Assembly: GCA_022818135.1 (NCBI GenBank)
Contig: JAFMSR010000001.1
Span: 38,268,358-38,332,357 of the forward strand
Direction: 5' to 3'
DNA from: Saxidomus purpurata
Taxonomy: Eukaryota; Mollusca; Bivalvia; Venerida; Veneridae
DNA: 64,000 nucleotides
In this document: piece by piece, positions 30,152 through 42,100 of the stretch
Layout: every line of letters begins with the position of its first letter
Position numbering within the stretch: the stretch's first letter is position 1
Notes under the pieces: generated by a model
What the model was told of the DNA's origin: nothing
Database searches by the model: none
What the model saw: only the letters and a program-made list of their open reading frames with translations
Translations under genes and position numbers: made by a program

Positions 30152-33100
30152 AGTATTATGTCTACTTCTCTCTGAAGTGTTAAGAGATGAAGGACCCATC
30201 ACTGAAGCCATGTAAACTGCTTGAAAGTCTAATAAGCAGATATTCATTAAAAAATGTAAAAGATTAAAACACTCTATCTGATCTAGTGAAGGATTGTTGC
30301 CAGAGACATCTTGAACGTTATCAAAGAACATTAATTTTATCCAATGAAAGATTGATTTACTTTTTCTCTAGGAATCCATTAAAAAATGCCCAAAGGGAGA
30401 ATCATAAAATACTTTTTTCTTTCAGTTATTTTTCATGATTCATTGATATATGCAGACATAATCATGACTACAGCCAACATATAGCACAACCTTATTTGGA
30501 CAAATAGTACAAAGGTTTTTCTATTTAATAACATGACAAAATATCGCATCAGCATCAATACCGACAAATTATTGCTACAGGGGTTAGTCGACTTGCAGGT
30601 ACAGCACAAACAACTGTACTGTTCTAGTTCTTTCCTATAAATTAAGTAACCGTAGTGAAAACAACCTCACATTAAAGAAGGACAGTGACTCTTGGAAATT
30701 ACTTAACTGATTATAACTCAAGTGTGCATTTAATCCGTTCTTAGGATAAAAGAGTGGACAGATTGTGTGACAAGTGGGCTGACGAGATTGGAACTAATTT
30801 TCACACGATTATCATAATTTACAAAAAACTTTTTTCTAGGCAAGCAAAATTTTAATATCAAGAAATATATTCAGGAAACAGCATTTGTATTGTGCAGTAG
30901 TATTATATGAAAATTACATGTTCAAAGGACAGCCGTATTCAAAGAACATTTAATCTTTTTCAAAATTCTGAAAAGTTGTATGCCGCAAAAATTATTTTCA
31001 AATCGAGTTCAGAAAGTTTTGTGATTTGGTGAACAAACTTTAATCACCATAATAATACACATGAAGGATATTGTGATAAAGATGGCTGCTAAAACAAAAG
31101 TGGAAGAAATAGAAATAAATGAGCAGAAAAAACAAAATGCATTGACTGAAATCACTGAAAAAGACACTATGAATTTGAAACAAATTCTTAGACCAATGTT
31201 AAATGCTCTAGCTATTGCTGGAAACTACAATTTCAAAGACATAGACAGTTTTGAAATAAATTCTACACACAGTTGTAAATCTGTGCTTGCTAAAGTCTAC
31301 AGGATCTTCTTTTTTATAACACTGATAACATATTTAACAAAACAGGTGGCAAGTTATTTTTATGTGCCAACTGAATTGTTTTACTTCAATACATTGTGGG
31401 TAGGATGGACAGTTTTTATTCTTTGTTTAAGCTTGTTCAATTTCAAGGCGACAAGCTCAAGGTTTGGTCATTATGAGAAGGTATTTCAATTCTGGGATCA
31501 AACGATTCAGCCAGGATTTCATGAACTTGGTATTGAATATCCAGCACGGAAAATGAGGAAGCAAGTCGTTGTCATTCTTGTGATAGCAAGCAGTCTTATA
31601 CTAATGAATGGCATTGCCTTGGGCGTTCAAGTCCACTTGAATGGCGGAAGCTATTACACAGCCCCCTTGAAGACCACTCCTGGCTCGCTGACACTGTTTT
31701 TCATAACTGTGACTGCCGCCCACCTTGCATGGCTTTTCCCTTCAGCTTTCGTTATTATTTTTACAATCATTATACAAGAGGCTTTCACTTCTTTAACTGA
31801 CTATGGATCATCGGATATGTGTAAACAAAATGGCTGCAAAATCTCTGACAATTTTCCAAAAGTACGTCTGCTACATCAGAATCTGTGTAAACTAGTGAAT
31901 CTGCTGGACAATGATTTCGGCTGGTTCTACGTCATCTGTTTCACATTCAATACAGGTCTTGGCATATTTACACTGTACATGCTCATTACACAAACCATGA
32001 CAACTTTGGAATTTGTATTGTCCCTGTTTTGGCTGGTGTGTGGCATTGTTGGTGTTGGACTACCGGCAACATATGCCGCACTTGTGAGTGAAGCTGTAAG
32101 TATATCTTATTCATACAAAACAATATTCACAAGTCTACCATTTAATCCATGAGAGAAGAATTTTGGAGACATGTAATATATGCACATTTAATTCATGGAA
32201 GTTGTCGTTTTACAGAAGAATCACACAATATCTTTTCACAAATTGCTGTACAATGTTAATTTGTAAAATGCCCTTTTCACAGTTTTCAAGAAAAAGCCAC
32301 CAAACATCACAATAAAATTTTTTAGAAAATATAATTCTTATGTATTTTGAGTGAAAGTCACTGTTTGTGGTACAAATAAGTCTGTTTTGTTCTGAAATGT
32401 AAATTTCTTAATTAAATTGTAGTTTTTTCTTTAAAAAAGCTATTTTTGTGACATTTGAATATTCCAATGATTCCTTTTATAGTCCTGACTACTGGCAGGG
32501 TGAGGACAGACCATGGTCCAAATTTCAAAACACAAATATTAATAATTTTAATTCCTTAAGAAATCCTGAAAAGGGCATCCTACTTGTGAGTTAGGATTAC
32601 AGGACACTTGTGTTGAATGTTGGAATAGACTATTACTTTTTACAGTATGAAATATAGTTTGTAAAGAATACTCAGTTTAACCATAATTATGTGTGTTCAC
32701 GCACATGAACATTTAGAAGTTTCACAGCTGCCCCTTAAATATATGATGACCTTCATGGAGCCTATGTAACGGCTACCACAGAGTATCTCCTAGTGTCTGC
32801 CTATCTTGGTTAGTCCTCCAAATATCTAACAACCAAAACAACAATGTAATAGTCACCACATTTTAACAGAAATGCTTTTATGCTTTCTGACAATCTTGTG
32901 CTGATGGTACCAGCAGTGGAATCCTAACAGACATCTATGTGCTGATGGTACCAGCAGTGGAATCCTAACAGACATCTATGTGCTGATGGTACCAGCAGTG
33001 GAATCCTAACAGACATCTATGTGCGATGGTACCAGCAGTGGAATCCGAACAGACACAGTGCGATGGTACCAGCAGTGGAATCCTAACAGACATCTATGTG

Positions 33101-36100
33101 CTGATGGTACCAGCAGTGGAATCCTAACAGACATCTATGTGCTGATGGTACCAGCAGTGGAATCCTAACAGACATCTATGTGCTGATGGTACCAGCAGTG
33201 GAATCCTTACAGAAGGACTTATTACTGAGCAATTTCATTTAAATATTATGTATTTGGAAGTTTGCCAAGGTTGTTGTAACAACAGGAACAGTTCTTTTGA
33301 TTTCCAGAATAAGCATGATAATAAAAACAATTAATGTCAAACAATCAGTTATTTCCCACCTGAAAATCACTATTGTCTTACTTGTAAAAATAGCTTAAGT
33401 ACAATAAAAAAAACTTCATTCACTGTACAATACTTACGATTTGAAATTAATGATTTCCTTACAAAACTTTATTCCACTAACTCACATTCAAGTACTTTTT
33501 TTCATTCAAAATTATATTATTAAGTGATTTGTGTTTGTTTATTTTTTAAAAGCTTTTAGTGATTTCAATAATTCTAGGAGAGAAGATTGTTAGTAATGAA
33601 CGAGTATGTAGGAACAGCACACAATTTCATTTTTTCTTTGGTATTAAATTTCTAGTTTAGCTTTTAAACAATGTGTGAACAGCCAGCCCATCATACCTAA
33701 TGGAATATATAAAATATCTATTGTTTTAAGTATTTACCCAAAGGTGGAATACAATTTTGTATATTGTAGCTTGCCAAGTAAGGAAATAATGCTACAAATG
33801 TCAGAGCTCAGTAAATTGATTATAACAGACCAGTTTAAACTATCTGCTTTCTCATTGGTCAATTTGAAAAGCTAGTCACTGCTAGCCAATCATGTGAATT
33901 TAAGACTGCTGTCACAAACTAGTTTTGTGATCTTTTCCCAAAGGACTGAGAAACTTTGAATTGTGTGGCCACAAAGAAATCAATCATTCCATTTTTCAAG
34001 TTTGTGCCAATTTAAAATGACAATAATTTTTTAGTATTCAACAGTAAATATTTATTACTCATCTCGCTAACAAACACTTATCACAAAATTACTTCGGACA
34101 ATCATTCTTCATACATAGCCTTCAATAAATTAATCAAATAAAATTCAGTGAAACTTTCATGGTGAAAATGGATACTGAAACCAGCAAGGAACAACTGGAT
34201 AAAATTGAAAACAATACTATGGTGGTATGGACGGCAGCAGAGACCGACACAAAAGACCAAAACATGGAACAAACTCTTAAACCACTTTTATTTGGACTGG
34301 CACTTGCTGGATGTTTTAACTTCACGGAGATAGGGATGTCCAGCAAGCCAGAAAGGACGAATTTTCTGAAATCTGCAACTTCGGCAGCCTACAGAGTTAC
34401 CTTTCTTGCATTGATTCTACTGTATCTGTGTAAAAATATTGCAGCATGTTTCTACATGCCACTTGAAGGATTTGTCTTCAATTTACAGGTGATATTCTGG
34501 CTTTTGTTTTCTGTAAGTACATACATTATCTATGTCAAGTCTACAAGCCAACGGTATGGACATCACAAACAGGCATTTCACTTCTGGAAAGAAAAAATTA
34601 TGCCAGATTTCAAAGAACTTCAAATACAATTCCCAACAACCAAAATAGAAAGATATGCTCTGGCTGCATTGATATTCTCCATTTTTACCATAACCCTCAA
34701 TGTAGCTGCAGCTGGGATCCAGATATACATGAGCAAAGAAAACCTCTTCTTATGTCCATTTGAAATCAAGCCTTTTACACTGGTAATATTCTTTGTTATC
34801 TTCAGTGCTGCAACAACTATCTGGATTATACCAATCGGGACTACTTTAATATTCTCAATCTTTCTACGTGAAGCCTTTAATGCACTGAATCAGTATGGGC
34901 AAAAGATCTGCAACAAAAATGGCGGTAAATTAGCCATAAACTTCGATAAGACCCGTCGGCTACATCTGAATCTGTGTAAACTTGTCGGCGATCTAGATCA
35001 GGACTTAGGCTGGTACTTTGCAGCGAGCTTTGTGTTCAATGTTGGTTCCAGTGCTTTCCAGCTATATCAAATCATGCGTATATCAATGGATACAGTTCTA
35101 CTTGTGATATACCTGTTCTGGTTTTCTTCATGTTTATTCATTGCTGTACTGACGGCAACATATGCTGCACGTCTGAACGAAGCTGTAAGTATATCCATGG
35201 TGTCAGGACAGTGCGCTGTGCATTACTGCCCTATACTGAATGGTTTAATAATTTGGTAATATATCAGTTTATCATTCAGTATAATCCCTTAAGAAAGTGT
35301 TTTAGACACTGCCAGAACTTAACTATAAATAGAAAATTGCTTGTTAACCCAAAATACGTATTTTTCGTCACTTCGACTTACTTTTAATTATCACACTCAA
35401 TACTACTGGCATTACTGATACAGAGCAACATTTATTGACATTTAAACTTTCGTTTTAGTGGATACAAGTTGTTTTTTTAACAACAATGTTGTATAAAATA
35501 CAAATAAAATAGAATTCCTATCATCCTTGCCTCTGCTTTTTTATTTTGCATGTTACAACAAAAAAATGTTATAGATGAAAAGAAGCAATTTACTGTATTT
35601 TTCAAAAATCAATTTTAGCCTGAATCCCGCTGTTATGACAAATAGAGATATAATCATCACTCCATTAAGGCTTTCTAGCAACACAATACCCGAGTGATGT
35701 AATTACTAAAAGCCTCTGAAACAAGAACGCTCCCAGTTAATGATTCAAACACCCGTAAGTAATCATCAATGCACTCATCCAGAGCGTTATCAGTTGAATA
35801 ATTCAGAGATAAATTATTAGATATGATCAGTAAATGCTTGAATGCCAATAAAATATTGCAAGTGAAATATAACATGATCAACGTACTGTTAAAAACCATT
35901 TGTGTGCAGAAAATAAACAAATGCAAGAGCGCTTGTATCAAATATAGAAATACTAATACATTCTAAAAAGGAATTATGTTATGTAATAATTTTCTGGAAT
36001 TTCATGAATTCAGATACATATATGACAATGGTCTAACTCTTTAGTTTGTAAAAAAGAATGACACATGATAATAAACTAGACATCTTCCAGAAGTGCGGAA

Positions 36101-39100
36101 AATAAAAGAGGCTAAAGGCTACTTGTATAATCTTACTGAAAAAAATAAAAAATACTCTAAAAATGGAAAATATTGGTGATGTTAATGAAAACAAAGTTAT
36201 GCCTATAGGCACTAAACCTATAGATAATGAGGATAAATCAAGAAAGTACAACATACGGAAGAAGTGTTTAAAGCATATTTTACTTGCTATGACAGTCATT
36301 GGCTGCTATGATTGGAGCAATAAAGAAAGAAGAAGCTGTGGCAGACTCGTATCTTTATACCGTCTGCTAATCTTTTTTATTCTTCTCGCTTTTATAGGCA
36401 AAATTGCATTAGGTTTTGCTTATATATCAAAGACTGATTATTTTGGACACACTATTGTATTGGCTTGGGCAACATACATCCTGATTACTTTCTTACTAAC
36501 TTTGCGCATGAACCATTCTTTGTATGGGAACCAGGAACGTACATTTGAATTCTGGGACACAAATATTGCTCCACAAATTAGCAGTTTAGGAATCAAGTTT
36601 GATCACGACAACTTCAGAAGAAAACAGATTCTTGTATGCTTCATAGCTGTTGGCATAGTGATTACTCTTGTACTGTTTTTTTCTTTACAACTGTCTGGTC
36701 TCATTGGCGATGGAAATACAGCAATGTCGACAATTCCATTTGAGCAGAAACCATGGACTAGTTTGCTTCAAGCCGTTTTTCTTACAACCTGTGCTGCTCA
36801 TTCTATCATACCTAATTTCTACATGGTTACCATTTGTCAGATGTTAAAGCTTAGTTTCCATGGTTTCAATCAGTACCTGGAGGCCCAGATGTGTGAGTCG
36901 GCATGTCGCCTCCCTAACACCATGCAGACTATCCGAACCCATTATGTTAATTTGTGCAAGGTGGTTGGAGATTTTGACAAAGACTTCAAATACCTTCTAG
37001 GAAATATGATCTTCTGGAATACAGGCACAAGTCTTTTTATCTTGTATGTTATACTGAAGGTAGACATAGACAGTTACGGGATTATTGGACTAGTATCGTA
37101 TATTTTTTGGCTGTTCCTCAATTTTGGATCCATTGTTACCGTGACTGTGGCTGCAGCTTTTGTACATGAAGCAGTAAGACATTTTCAAATTTCTTCAAAC
37201 CTTTATCCTGCCAGATGCAAATGGCACTGCCTCTGCAACAAGTGAAAATCATGATTGGCTTGCATATCCTGCAGTCCGATCATGATCTACACTAGTGCTT
37301 GCTATTCAATCAGTAAGTTATGATGAATGCCTCTTGATACCTCTCAACTGATGATACTATGACATTACTGTCCAAACTTAAAGATGGTCAAGTTCATTTT
37401 TGAAGTATGGCCGGGTAAGGATGTGTAAAATCTAACTATTTATGATTCCGACAAACACCACAGGTATTGCGTATTACTGCACAACACAACACTAATTGTT
37501 TGATTTGATAAACCATCATTTATCATTATTTCCTCAAAAGGATTAGAGATGTCAGTATACACAGTTTATATCTTGTGCAATATTTATCCTTACATGAGGC
37601 AGACTGACTACATCTTTGGTTTCCATTAAAAACTTGTATAAAGGCTATAGCAATGTGTGTTTATTTTCAGGCTCATGCCCCACTGGACACGATCTACTAC
37701 ATCAATGTGCAGGACATCACTGTGGAGAAACTTGCACAGGTAAGACATGTTCCATTCTACTATCACATGAGGCAAATAAATATTGACTAAGTATGTACCT
37801 AAAGTAAGAAGACCCTAAACTGGGCCATCAGTCATCATTAATACCAATATTTCTATGTTTACTTAATAGTCATAGTTAAAAGAACAGACAGACAGTGTCA
37901 TCCTTGCAGAAGAGAACTGAAATTACAAGAGGGTTGTGTGTGATGGAGAAGAGAACAGAAAGGATTCAGACTGCGGGGATGAGCAGGCTGATCTGAATCC
38001 ATCCTTGATGCAAAGGTCTGATATTCTTTTTTGCACAGTTGGACCCAAGCAGACTTGTTATATTTTCAGTTAAACCTGTTCTTATCCAAGTTGACTGGTA
38101 CCCAAGTTGGATTCTCCACCTGTGGACTCCTCATTATTACCAAGGAATTCATTCTAACCGTGAGTTGTTTATATTTTGTTTGATTCCTATACCTTTCCCC
38201 TTAAGTAATTTGTTTACCATTATGCATGACTGTATGCATGTCCTGATTATGTAATTTGTTAGAAAACAATATACATGTATGCACAACATTTTCCTGTGCT
38301 AAAGCTGTTATGATTGTGTACTTTCAGATAGCAGGTGTGTTCCTCACATACTTTGCAGTCCTCTATACTCTGTGAGGAATGGACGCTTTTCTATTTGACA
38401 GAACGGTAAAAAGGCCAAAAAAAGCAGTCCCACTACAATAGCCCTTTTAACCTTGTGTCAAAATTTTAATGTATGTGAATGTACACATTTGGTCACAAGG
38501 AGAATAATTCATGAATATTTGGCAATCAGTGAGATGGGAATAAAGGTCAATAACTCATTTGTATTCACAAATTGACGAGCTTTAAGTGTGCTGATTGTTC
38601 CCCTGTTACATACTGCATCTGACCTTTTGCCAAAATCCCACAGGGCGTAGGTACTTATATACTATGGTGTGTGATTCAGAGAGAGAACCAACACATATAT
38701 GCTGGATTGCTGCATATACCAGTACTGTAACTGGAACGACTGTGACAGTTTAAACTAATACCATTAATCATCTTTATAAAGGTATGAACTTTCTTCCATG
38801 TCAATATTTCAGTATACATAATCAGATCCATTCAGATGCAGCTTCAATCAAATCCATGCTGTAACACATACATTTTGTATGTGCACTTACAAACATACAT
38901 TGTCAGAAGACTTTATGAACAGTTCTCGGTAGTACATTGTATGTTCAATAACAAAATATTGCTTAGATTATATATTAGATCATTTGTGTTGAGTATGTGT
39001 TGAATATGTATATGCATTTTTATACTGAACATGTAAACATTATGCGTACACTGTATTGCATGTTGTATATTTACACACATTACTTTTACACTTCATAGAT

Positions 39101-42100
39101 GAATGTGCATTGTCTGGATTGTCTTACATAAGCAAATACCGAGTGATTTTGAGAACATATGTATTAAAGTCTACAGTGTTTTATGAATTCATGTACATGT
39201 ACTTGAATAAAACTATGTATGTACATGTATGTACATGTATAATGTGTGTAAACAATCATCGAGAATGTGTCTATGACTTCACTGTTTGAGCAATTTTTTA
39301 AGACACTTGTATTTAAGTCTAGAGTAATTAATGATTTCATGTACATTGCAGTTGTTTTTCTGTACATAAACCATCATAACATTAGAGGAGTAAGTCAAGA
39401 CTGATGGGAGATCAACATAGATTGTGTAAATGTATGTATTCAACAATCCATGATAAAATGGTTGTACATATGGAACTGCACACAATTTCATACTTTTTAG
39501 AAGTGCAAGTATATAAGAAAACACAGTTGTGATTTCATATGTAGATTCATGTTGTTTAAACAGACTTTCAGTAATTCATGGACAGCTGTCTTATTGCCAT
39601 TTATCACCAAGAGATATAAATTTACCTTAACTTTGTTCTTCTCTCTTCATGGAATCTATTAATAAACCTGTTTGCCTGAAAAAAGACATGTGTTTTTTAT
39701 TATCATCCCTGACAGTGCAAGTCAACAGCCGTCAAATTACTTATTGTACGTCCACGGAACAGCATGTCGTGTACAGAGGCTTTCATTACTCCGATAATTA
39801 TGTCCAGTTTTACTACTAAAGGACGAATCTACTCAACTTTAACTTATTCCAAGCTCAGACAGGATCTAAGTCACCTCAGATCCTTAAAGTCCCTGTGAGA
39901 CATGTAACAAGAGGGCCAAGATGGCCCTATATCGCTCACCTTGGTACAAGTCCACTTGCCTGGTGGAAGATCACTAGATAATGTTATATACCAAATAAGT
40001 TTTCCTATATACGCCTTTGTAAAACAAATGATCCCCCCCTGGGCAAGGTCAATTTTGACCCCAGGGACATAATTTGAACAAACTTTGAAGAGGTCTACTA
40101 GGCAATGCTACATGCCAAATATCTAAGCTCTAGGCCTTGTGGTTTCAGAGAAAAAGATTTTTAAAGTTTTCCCTATATAAGCCTATGTAAAACTAAGTGA
40201 CACCCGGTGCGGGGTCAATTTTGACCAGGGAGTCATAATTTGAACAATCTTGGTAGAGGTCCACTAGCCAATGCTACATGCCAAATATCTAAGCTCTAGG
40301 CCTTGTGGTTTCAAAGAAGAAGATTTTTAAAGTTTTTACTATATAAGCCTATGTAAAACTAAGTGACCCCCGGTGCGGGGTCAATTTTGATCCGAAGGTC
40401 ATAATTTGAACAATCTTGGTAGAGGTCCACTAGCCAATGCTACCTGCCAAATATCTAAGCTCTAGGCCTTGTGGTTTCAGAGAAGAAGATTTTTTAAAGT
40501 TTTTCCTACATAAGCCTATGTAAAACTAAGTGACCCCCAGTGCGGGTCAATTTTGATCCGGGACTCATAATTTGAACAATCTTGGTAGAGGTCCACTAGC
40601 CAATGCTACATGCAAAATTCTAAGCTCTAGGCCTTGTGGTTTCAGAGAAAAAGATTTTTAAAGTTTTTCCTATATTTGCCTATGCAAGAACTAAGTGCCC
40701 ATCCGCGCGGGGTCAATTTTGACCTGGGGGTCATAATTTGAACAATCTTGGTAGAGGTCCACTACCAATATCTAAGCTCTAGGCCTTGTGGTTTCAGAGA
40801 AGAAGATTTTTAAAGTTTTTCCTATTTGTTGCCATAGCAACCAGAGTTCTGCATGGAATGGAATTCTTTGAAAATTTTTGTAGAGCTTCATGCAAGGAAC
40901 ATTCCTGCATAGTTTTATCAACATTGGCCTAGAGGTTTCAGAGGAGATGTCATTTGAATCAAAATGTTGACGGACGACGGACAATCATCGATCAGAAAAG
41001 CTCACCCTGGCGTAGCCAGGTGAGCTAAAAAGTCACCTCAAAATCCTTAAAGTCCCCGTGAGTCATGTAAAAAGTCACCTCAAAATCCTTAAAGTCCCTG
41101 TGAGACATGTAAAAAGTCACCTCAAAATCCTTAAAGTCCCCGTGAGATATGTAAAAAGTTAAGGTTTAGTCTAAAATCATTCCTCTTACCTGACTCTGTA
41201 AACTACCACGTAATGACATACTTCGTCTACCACACACCTCCTCACATAGACAAACAAACTTTTCTACTTCCTTGGATAAGGCCACAAACTCTGTGGAAGA
41301 AAGCCGCTCTAGAAATCCATCCTGAAAAATGACAACAAAATCAGTAAATTTCTTTCTCTTGTTATAATCTAATGTGAAGTCCCATTTATCCATACCATTA
41401 TAAATCAAATTGCTCATAAATAGTAAACAGCTCTATTCTTTACGAGAAAAGTCTTACAATCATTATTCACATTAGAAGCATATCCCCGCCTACTCCTCCT
41501 ACCATACCCTCTCCACTCCTACCATCCTCTTCCCTACCATACCTCTCCCACTCCTACCATCCTCTTCCCTGCCATACCCTCTCCCACTCCTACCATCCTC
41601 TTCTTTACCATACCCTCTCCCACTCCTACCATACCCTCTCCCACTCCTACCATCCTCTTCCCTACCATACCCTCTCCCACTCCTACCATACCCTCTCCCA
41701 CTCCTACCATACCCTCTCCCACTCCTACCATCCTCTTCCCTACCATACCCTCTCCCACTCCTACCATACCCTCTCCCACTCCTACCATCCCTTCCCTACC
41801 ATACCCCTCTCCCACTCCTACCATCCTCTTCCCTACCATACCCTCTCCCACTCCTACCATCCTCTTCCCTACCATACCCTCTCCCACTCCTACCATCCTC
41901 TTCCCTACCATACCCTCTCCCACTCCTACCATACCCTCTCCCACTCCTACCATCCTCTTCCCTACCATACCCTCTCTCACTCCTACCATCCTCTTCCCTA
42001 CCATACCTTCTCCCACTCCTACCATAACCTCTTCTTCTCCTACCATCCTCTCCTCTACTCCTACCATCCTCTCCCCCAACTTCTGCCCAAAGTCATAAAG

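Larger units (their letters stand above)
22060..32200 (+). repeat. Three ~3.4-kb tandem duplication units carrying GRL exons 4, 5 and 6
   Basis: Approximate units: 22060-26339, 26340-29759 and 29760-~32200. Each has the same order: a block beginning 'ctaaccaa..ctaaaatt', a CT-dinucleotide run (near 23210, 26660 and 30085), 'actgtttcagttc'-type spacer, the GRL exon, then (copies 1 and 2) a conserved downstream block. Unit 1 is longer because a 772-bp element (22264-23035) has inserted. Unit 3 loses similarity shortly after its exon. Confidence 0.9.
4768..39625 (-). other. VPS54 intron 16 (34.86 kb) hosting a plus-strand GRL chemoreceptor array
   Basis: Both borders are fixed by conserved VPS54 exons in matching phase. 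Every other VPS54 intron in the window is shorter than 4 kb, so this one is about tenfold larger. Its content, left to right: a TA-flanked inverted-repeat element, GRL variable exons 1-3, constant set A, tandem repeats and mobile elements, variable exons 4-8, constant set B, then about 1.2 kb with no gene up to exon 16. Confidence 0.93.

Noticed and set aside
7549..35184. Long exons without local 3' exons as plain pseudogenes
   Set aside because: Exons 2, 4, 5, 6 and 7 have intact frames over 1 kb and intact donors, which would not persist without selection or a partner. Only exon 1 shows damage.
41534..42079. 181-codon GVGEGMVG repeat protein
   Set aside because: It is the complement of a pyrimidine minisatellite, and unit-length slips are not codon-aware; no splice or start context.
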